A stretch of 9,153 bases of DNA from a bacterium. GTDB lineage: Bacteria > Planctomycetota > Planctomycetia > Pirellulales > Pirellulaceae. The DNA lies in the NCBI GenBank assembly GCA_030432015.1, contig JAUIHJ010000308.1, forward strand, positions 1 through 9,153, written 5' to 3'. The translations under genes and the position numbers were made by a program. The notes under the pieces were generated by a model. The model was given only the letters and a program-made list of their open reading frames with translations. It did no database searches and had not been told where the DNA came from. The stretch's first letter is position 1, and each line of letters begins with the position of its first letter. Shown in pieces: positions 1 to 5,729 of this stretch.

Positions 1-93
1 AGTGCCTTCTCGACGCTGCAGGAAGCCGAAAAGGCATCAACGGCATCAAGCATTACGAATACTGCCAAAAACGCCAACCAGGTTAGATACTAG
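1..93 (+). CDS. 3' end of an unrecognised reading frame (partial)
   Basis: Frame 1 is open from the left edge to a TAG at 91-93 and gives about 30 residues ending in KNANQVRY. The visible part is polar and rich in Ala, Ser, Thr and Asn, with no membrane segment. Its stop codon lies inside the left arm of the inverted repeat at 89-133, so the frame may end there naturally or have been cut by the repeat. The other two plus frames are also open for most of this short stretch (stops at 84-86 and about 98-100), so coding is weakly supported. It does not resemble the missing N-terminal part of the RND permease that follows. No function can be given. Confidence 0.2.
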   Translation, partial: SAFSTLQEAEKASTASSITNTAKNANQVRY

Positions 94-133
94 CCCTTAA
101 ATCCGCTCAGCCTTCGCTTGTTTAAGGGCTAGT
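89..133. repeat. Perfect 13-bp inverted repeat (hairpin) at the RND junction
   Basis: The arm ACTAGCCCTTAAA at 89-101 is the exact reverse complement of TTTAAGGGCTAGT at 121-133, with a 19-base loop. There is no U-tract on either side, so it is not a typical intrinsic terminator, although such a stem could act as a bidirectional one or as a REP-like intergenic palindrome. RND homology begins at the outer edge of the right arm, and the upstream frame stops inside the left arm, so the palindrome sits exactly on a junction. It does not fit integron attC core sites. An IS200/IS605-type end hairpin or a dispersed planctomycete palindrome are possible identities, but neither can be decided from one copy. 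Confidence 0.75.
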
Positions 134-2360
134 GATCCTGATTTTCCTCCGCAGCTTTCGCGGAGCATTCATCTCGGCCGTGACGATCCCGGCGACGATC
201 ATTTCGACGTACGCGTTTATGCTCGCGATGGGGTTTACGATGAATACGATGACCTTGCTGGCGCTGACGATATCGGTCGGCATGATCATCGACGACTCGA
301 TCGTGGTTCTGGAGAACACCTATCGGCACATGCAAGACGGCCTTAGCAGTCTCGAAGCTGCCGTTGTCGCCATGAACGAGATCGGGTTTGCCGTCGTTGC
401 GACGTCACTATCGATCGCTGCGGTCTTTATTCCCGTCGCCTTCATGGACGGACTCGTCGGCCAGTTCTTTTACGAGTTCGGCATGACGGTCACGTTTGCG
501 GTGGTGGTTTCGACGCTGATCGCGCTGACCCTGTCGCCGATGCTGTGTGCAAGAGTCCTCACGCACGCAGAATCACCGCGAAACAAGAGGCTGTTCAGCC
601 GCTTCGACGCGGCGTTCGAGGCAGTCTTTAACGTCGTGGAACGATTCTACGGGCGTGTGCTGGGCTTCGCGCTGCGCCGCCGCATCATCGTGATCCTGGC
701 GGCGATTAGCGTGTTTGTTGGCAGCATGATGTTGCTTCCCTTCATCGGACAAGAGTTTACACCAGCGGAAGACGAAGGGCAGTTCAGCATTCAGATCGAG
801 GCCCCGGTCGGCTCGTCGATTCAGCAGACGTCGTCGATTGCCCTTGAAATCGAATCACGGATGGCCGACTTGCCCGCCGTGAAAGATGTCTATACGACGA
901 TCGGTGGGCAGTACGAAGGAGTCGTTACCGTTGCGCAGGTCCTGGTTCAAATGGTTGACACGTCGCAACGCGAGATCTCGCAGGAATCGCTGATGCGCAT
1001 GGCGCGCGAGCGGCTCGCCGATTTGGCTCATTTGCGGCTCAGTGTTGATCCGGTAAACCGCATGGGTGGCGGTGGATTTCGTTCGGCGCCGATTCAATAC
1101 AACCTGCGCGGCGACGACCTCGGCGAATTGGAGCAGGTCGCCGAGCAGGTCGTCGCGCGGTTGCAAGGCACTCCGGGCTTCGTGGATGTCAATTCGACAT
1201 CACAATCGGGCAAGCCGGAAATTGCCATCGACATTGATCGCGACAGGGCCTCCGACCTTGGCGTTAAGGTCGAGGACCTAGGCAAAGCCGTTTCTTCTTT
1301 GATCGGTGGCCAGGCCGTTACGACGTATGAAGATGGGGGCAAGAACATTGATGTGCGTGTCCGGCTTGTTGGTTCACAGCGTGAACGATCAGGCGCGTTA
1401 CGGGCCTTGCCGGTAAGACGCGATGACGGTCAATTGACGGAACTGCAACATCTGGCTTCGATTCGCGAGACCTTTGGCCCGACTTCGATTGAACGACAGA
1501 ACCGCCGTCGGCAGGTCACGGTGCTGGCGAATCTCGAGCCGAGTAAGCCGTTGGGTGAAGGTGTCGAGGACGTGAGACAACTCGAAGCCGAGATCGGATT
1601 GCCCGCGGGAGTCGTCTCGGTCTTCACGGGCTCGGCGGACATGATGGCCGAGTCGTTCGCAAGTATCTTTTTCTGTCTGTTCCTGGCAGTGATCCTCACG
1701 TACATGATTCTCGCCGCTCAGTTCGAGAGCTACCTCCACCCGCTCACGATCATGTTGTCGCTACCATTGTCGGTCGGTGGTGCCTTCGGCGGCTTGTGGC
1801 TCACCGGCCGAACGCTGAACATTTTCAGCATGATTGGGATGGTGATGTTGATGGGGTTGGTCACGAAGAACGCGATCCTACTGGTCGACTACACAAACTT
1901 CCTGCGACGTGGCGGCATGGATCGCAATAGCGCCCTCTTGAAGGCTGGCCCGGTTCGCCTGCGACCGATTTTGATGACGGCCATGTCGACGATCGCGGGG
2001 ATGATTCCCGTGGCAATCGGACTGGGTGAAGGTGCCGCATCACGCGCACCGATGGGCGCCTGCGTGGTTGGCGGCATGTTGACTTCGACAGTCTTGACGT
2101 TGGTCGTGATTCCGGTCGTCTACAGCATCGTGGACGATGTTAGCGGGTGGATTCCCGGATTATTTGCTTGGATGGTTCGCCTTCCCCGCGCCCGCCGCGG
2201 AGATCTCCCTGCCGAGACCCCCGCCTTTGCTCTTGAGTCGATTGATGCGTCTGGGGGCAGTCGAGCCTTCGCTGAGCCCGGTGCGGCGTGTGTTCACGAG
2301 AGTCACGTGAATCGGGAAGCTCTCGTGCTTCAAGACCCACATTCAAGGTTGCCTGGTTAA
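132..2360 (+). CDS. RND (HAE1/AcrB-type) efflux permease, 5'-truncated
   Basis: This is the inner-membrane, proton-driven subunit of a tripartite efflux pump. The 742-residue frame starts at a GTG with a stop just upstream (123-125). Its first residues, ILIFLRSFRGAF, correspond to TM2 of AcrB (near residue 340 of about 1049), so TM1 and the first periplasmic loop (porter PN1/PN2 and docking DN) are missing. Present are the TM4 motif GMIIDDSIVVLEN with the relay pair D54/D55, the post-TM7 element FIGQEFTPAEDEG (205-217), the second periplasmic loop including GGGGFRSAPIQ (312-322), and TM10 GLVTKNAILLVDY (575-587) with the relay lysine K579. The residues after about 680 form an unusual 60-residue polar tail. 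No membrane fusion protein or outer-membrane channel gene is visible next to it. The catalytic half is well conserved without internal stops, so the truncation looks recent, but the product as read is probably not a working pump. Confidence 0.92.
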   Translation: MILIFLRSFRGAFISAVTIPATIISTYAFMLAMGFTMNTMTLLALTISVGMIIDDSIVVLENTYRHMQDGLSSLEAAVVAMNEIGFAVVATSLSIAAVFIPVAFMDGLVGQFFYEFGMTVTFAVVVSTLIALTLSPMLCARVLTHAESPRNKRLFSRFDAAFEAVFNVVERFYGRVLGFALRRRIIVILAAISVFVGSMMLLPFIGQEFTPAEDEGQFSIQIEAPVGSSIQQTSSIALEIESRMADLPAVKDVYTTIGGQYEGVVTVAQVLVQMVDTSQREISQESLMRMARERLADLAHLRLSVDPVNRMGGGGFRSAPIQYNLRGDDLGELEQVAEQVVARLQGTPGFVDVNSTSQSGKPEIAIDIDRDRASDLGVKVEDLGKAVSSLIGGQAVTTYEDGGKNIDVRVRLVGSQRERSGALRALPVRRDDGQLTELQHLASIRETFGPTSIERQNRRRQVTVLANLEPSKPLGEGVEDVRQLEAEIGLPAGVVSVFTGSADMMAESFASIFFCLFLAVILTYMILAAQFESYLHPLTIMLSLPLSVGGAFGGLWLTGRTLNIFSMIGMVMLMGLVTKNAILLVDYTNFLRRGGMDRNSALLKAGPVRLRPILMTAMSTIAGMIPVAIGLGEGAASRAPMGACVVGGMLTSTVLTLVVIPVVYSIVDDVSGWIPGLFAWMVRLPRARRGDLPAETPAFALESIDASGGSRAFAEPGAACVHESHVNREALVLQDPHSRLPG

Positions 2361-2449
2361 AGAACGCGGCGAAGCTCACCGAGGAACGGGTGCGTTTCTT
2401 ATTTCAAGCCATGAAACGAGTGACGACTCGGGCGATTGTCGGCAAGGCA
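2342..2449 (+). pseudogene. Possible ISL3-family transposase remnant
   Basis: In one plus-strand frame this stretch reads WLKNAAKLTEERVRFLFQAM and then a segment containing TTRAIVGK. This resembles the conserved ISL3-family (IS204/IS1001/IS1165) segment with pattern WLKNPENLTE...F..L......T.RA...K. Only about 35 residues match. No DDE residues, zinc-finger N-terminus or flanking terminal repeats are seen, and downstream frames do not continue the similarity. It overlaps the last codons of the RND frame (stop 2358-2360), which could explain that gene's odd C-terminal tail. The resemblance is by eye and could be chance. Confidence 0.25.
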
Positions 2450-2654
2450 TCACCGTCGGCTTTGCACGCCCGCTTCGCCATGCCCTTCATCCTCGCGTCG
2501 GGCTGTCGGGCGCAGCCTGCTGCTGACTCGATCCGAACCGGGAGAGCCGCAAATTATTTGACCGACACGTATCCGATGAGGTTCCTCGCACCCTGCTTCA
2601 AATGCGATTCCACCTCTCAAGACTGCCACCCATCGACCCAGCGGGAAACGTGAT
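2361..2654. other. Gap between RND gene and P450 gene
   Basis: Apart from the possible transposase remnant at its left end, I see no gene, RNA or clear promoter here. A frame open from 2288 to 2653 has no recognisable family match beyond the ISL3-like patch, and its composition is low in hydrophobic-core patterns; I treat it as non-coding. The P450 start at 2655 is preceded only by a weak purine stretch (GGGAAACG), consistent with planctomycete genes that lack strong Shine-Dalgarno sites. Just left of the gap, inside the RND tail, an 8-bp inverted repeat (CACGAGAG at 2295-2302, CTCTCGTG at 2320-2327) could form a hairpin. Confidence 0.4.
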
Positions 2655-3926
2655 ATGACGATTCACAAGATCGACCTGACTTCTCCCGGGTTCAAACGAA
2701 ATCCGTTTCCACGTTTCAACGAATTACGCGACATGGGGCCGATTCTCCAAGCGAAGCTACCGATGGTCGGCACGTGTTGGATCACGACGACGTATGAAGC
2801 GGCCGACACGGTATTGCGCGACAAAGATCGCTTTTGCACGGACGCCATGAATGCTGGTCGCAAAAGCCGTACGGCCTTTCTCGGAGCGATGGGGTGGCTC
2901 CTGCCCCAGGTCGTCAAATCCATGATGCAAAATATGCTGACCATGGACGAGCCTGATCATCGTCGGTTGCGGAGCCTCGTCGAATCGGCCTTCGTGCGCC
3001 AAAGTGTGGACGAAATGCGGCCGGGTATCGAGCGGATCGTTGACCGACAACTTGACGTGCTGGAGCAAGTGGCCGATGGCGATCGGACGGTTGACTTTCA
3101 GAACGAGTTTGCCCGCCGTGTACCGCTAGCGGTGATCTGCGAATTGCTCGGCTTGCCAGATCAAGATCGGGGCAAGTTTGAAAAATGGTGCGATTTCAGT
3201 CACGCCACCGGCCTCGTCAGTATTCTGTGGGTAATGCGACGGATGGGCAGACTACAGCGGTACCTCCGCTCGCAGTTCGACGATTGCCGCAGGCATGCTC
3301 GCCCTGGAATGATGTCTGCGCTGGTACGGGCGGAACAGGATGGCCACCGGCTGAGCGAGGAGGAACTCCTTGCGTCGGTCTTCCTTCTCTTGATCGCTGG
3401 ACACGAAACGACGACGCACTTGATGACCGTCGGGTTATTGGCATTAGACCAACATTCCGGCGCCAAGGCCCAACTGCTGGCCGACTGGACCAAAGTTGAT
3501 GCCGCCGTCGATGAAATGTTGCGATACAATTCGACGATCCAAATGACCAAGCCGCGATTTGTCCGGCACGACATAGAGTTCTACGGACGTCAGATCAAGC
3601 GCGGTGAATTCTTCATGCCACTGTTGGCCGGAGCAAACTACGATCCGGCTGAGTTTCCCGATCCGGGTCGATTCGACATCAACCGAGAAAATAATCACCA
3701 CATGGCCTTTGGCCGCGGCATTCATGTTTGCCTCGGTCTCAAACTGGCCAAGGCGGAAGCGGAAATCGCGTTCGAGCGACTCTTGAGGCGATTTCCTAAT
3801 CTGACGGTCGCTACGCCGTACGATCAACTGCGCTGGAGTCAGCGAATCGGCAGCCGCTCGCTGCTGGGGTTGCCCGTGAAGCTCTCGGGTGAAGTTGACG
3901 GCAACAAGGTACGCCATGTTGAATAG
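2655..3926 (+). CDS. Cytochrome P450 (soluble bacterial type)
   Basis: A haem-thiolate monooxygenase that would insert one oxygen atom into an organic substrate using electrons from a ferredoxin/reductase. At 423 residues it has normal length for cytosolic bacterial P450s and no signal or membrane anchor. Visible motifs in order: C-helix region DEPDHRRLRSLV (98-109); I-helix oxygen-activation motif AGHETT (248-253) with the acid-threonine pair E251/T252; K-helix ExxR as EMLR (287-290); the GANYDPAEFPDPGRFD segment (326-341) typical of the bacterial class; and the haem-binding loop FGRGIHVCLG (352-361) with Cys359 as axial ligand. All essential residues are intact. No ferredoxin or ferredoxin reductase gene lies within the window, so redox partners must be elsewhere. 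Its neighbour on the same strand is the truncated RND pump, 294 bases upstream; a functional link is not shown. Subfamily and substrate cannot be assigned by eye. Confidence 0.96.
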   Translation: MTIHKIDLTSPGFKRNPFPRFNELRDMGPILQAKLPMVGTCWITTTYEAADTVLRDKDRFCTDAMNAGRKSRTAFLGAMGWLLPQVVKSMMQNMLTMDEPDHRRLRSLVESAFVRQSVDEMRPGIERIVDRQLDVLEQVADGDRTVDFQNEFARRVPLAVICELLGLPDQDRGKFEKWCDFSHATGLVSILWVMRRMGRLQRYLRSQFDDCRRHARPGMMSALVRAEQDGHRLSEEELLASVFLLLIAGHETTTHLMTVGLLALDQHSGAKAQLLADWTKVDAAVDEMLRYNSTIQMTKPRFVRHDIEFYGRQIKRGEFFMPLLAGANYDPAEFPDPGRFDINRENNHHMAFGRGIHVCLGLKLAKAEAEIAFERLLRRFPNLTVATPYDQLRWSQRIGSRSLLGLPVKLSGEVDGNKVRHVE

Positions 3927-4286
3927 GCAGCGACCAGAAACCACCGTCACTCTCCCCCTTCCCTCCCCTTCCCGCAAAGCGAAGCACGGCCCTTACATAA
4001 CCGCCGCGCTTCAGCCCCAACTGGCAGGCGCCGTCGCCCCCGGTCAAATGTCAGGTTTTTCAGCCGTTGCCGAATTTCAGTTCGAACGAATCAGGCTCGA
4101 AGACTCCTTGGATCGTTGACTGCTACGTGGGGCGGGTCGCTTGATTTCGCTGGTTGATTCGAGGAGGTTTAATATCCGAACGGGTTGAAGGGACGATGCT
4201 CCACAATCGCTGGTTGGAACGAGACCGCCAGCGTAGGGATCACGTTCGCCAATATTCTCCGCGAGATGGTGATTGGAGAAACGCTG
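3927..4286. other. Convergent intergenic region
   Basis: This gap lies between the 3' ends of the P450 gene (plus) and the DUF1501 gene (minus). It contains an uninterrupted pyrimidine run at 3950-3973 (24 bases of C and T on the plus strand) and two copies of TCGCTGGTTG at 4147-4156 and 4207-4216, exactly 60 bases apart. A purine-rich GAGGAGG near 4160 is not followed by a suitably spaced start codon. I see no convincing stem-loop terminator with a U-tract for either gene, and no gene in any frame; open frames here are antisense extensions of the DUF1501 region. Confidence 0.5.
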
Positions 4287-5729
4287 TTATGCGATGAGGC
4301 CGTCGACCACCTTGCCGTGCACGTCGGTCAGTCGGAAGTCGCGACCGGCGTAGTTAAACGTGAGTTGTGTATGGTCGAAGCCAAGAAGATGCAGGATCGT
4401 GGCATGCCAGTCGTGAACGTGGACGGGGGCCTCGATGGCTTGGTAGCCGAAATCGTCGGTGGCGCCGTAACGCAGACCGGGTTTCGCGCCGCCCCCGGCC
4501 ATCCAAACGGTGTAGCCCTTGTTGTTGTGGTCGCGTCCCGTGCCGCTTTGGGCGTAGGGGGTGCGCCCAAACTCGCCGGCCCAGATGACAAGTGTGTCGT
4601 CGAGCAGGCCGCGCTGCTTGAGGTCGGCCAGTAATGCCGCGATGGGCTGATCTGTCGCCGCGCACGCATCGGGCAGGACCTGGCCGAGCTGAAAGTGATG
4701 GTCCCAGCCCACCGGCGCGGTGACTTCGACGAATCGTACACCGGCCTCGATCATTCGCCGAGCAAGCAGGCATTGGCGGCCGAACTGATCCGTCGATCGG
4801 CCGGAACCGATGCCGTACTCCTGTGTGGTCGACTCGGTCTCCGACGACGTATCCAGCAGGCCGGGAATCTCGCTCTGCATGCGAAACGCAATCTCAAATG
4901 ACTCGATTGCGCCTTCGACCTCCGGGTTGTATTCGTCGCGAGTTAGCTTGTGGCCGTTCAAATCCCGAATCAGGTCAAGTTGGCGACGCTGCTCGCGCGA
5001 AGTGAGCCATTCGTTGCGGATATTCTTCAGTGGCGGGCCGGGTTCGGCGTCAACGCCAAGCAGTTTGCGGTAGAACTCCGGGATCTGATTCGCGCCGATC
5101 TTCGTTGCTTGATAGACTGCGGGCAGGAACGCGCTCCCGTAGTTGCGTGCGCCACCATTTTCTGAAGGCGGGCTAAGCGTGATGAATCCGGGCAGGTTGT
5201 CGTTTTCTGTGCCCAGACCGTAAAGCGTCCAGGCACCAAGCGACGGTCGTGTGAACTGAAAGCTCCCCGTGTGCATCTGAATGAAGGCTTGCGAATGGTT
5301 CGGCAGATCGGTGTGCATGCTGTTGATGACGCACAAGTCGTCGGCGTGCTGGGCGAGGTGCGGAAATAATTCGGAGATCCACTGTCCTGAATCGCCATGC
5401 TGGGCGAAGCGAAATGGCGAGGCCATCAAGTTAGCCGTGTTCTTGAAAACGCTATTCGGTGCCTGACTGCCGGCGTGCTTGCCGAGCATCGGCTTGTAAT
5501 CGAAGAGGTCGACATGCGAAGGTCCGCCATTCATACAAAGAAAAATGACGCGTTTCGCGCGAGCCGGGAATTGAGTCGCTTTGGGAGCAAGCGCACGGTC
5601 GGAGGATCTTGCGTCGTCTCCCGCTGCTTGGTCCGACGGTCCGGCGAACGCCAGGTAGCCGAAACTCGAGGCGAGCGACATGAGCGCGGCTCGGCGCGAT
5701 TGTTTAAGGTTTTCAATCATGTTCTGCAC
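4287..5729 (-). CDS. DUF1501 family protein (sulfatase-like, Tat-exported)
   Basis: DUF1501 proteins are distant members of the alkaline phosphatase/sulfatase-like superfamily, abundant in planctomycetes; their substrates are mostly unknown. The 480-residue product is typical in length. An N-terminal QSRRAALMSLASSFGYLAFA (10-29) looks like a twin-arginine signal, so export to the periplasm or envelope is inferred. Diagnostic segments follow: VIFLCMNGGPSHVDLFDYKP (61-80), GWDHHF (341-346), WAGEFGRTP (383-391), GRDHN (398-402) and, near the end, DWHATILHLLGFDHTQL with NYAGRDFRLTD. The Asp and His residues in these are candidate metal ligands by family analogy. The GTG start at 5729-5727 overlaps the TAG of the upstream gene by one base (TAGTG), implying translational coupling; an in-frame ATG three codons in (5720-5718) is an equally possible start. 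It is the second gene of a pair with the cytochrome-domain protein, the usual planctomycete arrangement. Confidence 0.96.
   Translation of the reverse strand: MQNMIENLKQSRRAALMSLASSFGYLAFAGPSDQAAGDDARSSDRALAPKATQFPARAKRVIFLCMNGGPSHVDLFDYKPMLGKHAGSQAPNSVFKNTANLMASPFRFAQHGDSGQWISELFPHLAQHADDLCVINSMHTDLPNHSQAFIQMHTGSFQFTRPSLGAWTLYGLGTENDNLPGFITLSPPSENGGARNYGSAFLPAVYQATKIGANQIPEFYRKLLGVDAEPGPPLKNIRNEWLTSREQRRQLDLIRDLNGHKLTRDEYNPEVEGAIESFEIAFRMQSEIPGLLDTSSETESTTQEYGIGSGRSTDQFGRQCLLARRMIEAGVRFVEVTAPVGWDHHFQLGQVLPDACAATDQPIAALLADLKQRGLLDDTLVIWAGEFGRTPYAQSGTGRDHNNKGYTVWMAGGGAKPGLRYGATDDFGYQAIEAPVHVHDWHATILHLLGFDHTQLTFNYAGRDFRLTDVHGKVVDGLIA

Noticed and set aside
31..52. Tandem GGCATCAA repeat with 9-base spacing
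   Set aside because: Only two units; likely chance or a repeated codon pattern in the partial frame.
89..133. Integron attC site or CRISPR-type repeat
   Set aside because: The arms lack the attC RYYYAAC/GTTRRRY core, and only a single copy is present, so neither an integron cassette nor an array is supported.
2288..2653. 121-residue plus-strand frame abutting the P450 start
   Set aside because: It overlaps the RND 3' end, has no family resemblance beyond a short ISL3-like patch, and its C-terminal half reads like random GC-rich translation.
3444..3977. 177-residue minus-strand frame
   Set aside because: It is antisense to the P450 I-helix to haem-loop region, which is unambiguous on the plus strand.
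4147..4216. Two copies of TCGCTGGTTG exactly 60 bases apart
   Set aside because: Only two 10-base copies with diverging flanks; not enough for a repeat array or an operator pair.
4185..4634. 149-residue plus-strand frame
   Set aside because: It is largely antisense to the clearly recognised DUF1501 C-terminus, whose conserved motifs fix the coding strand and frame.
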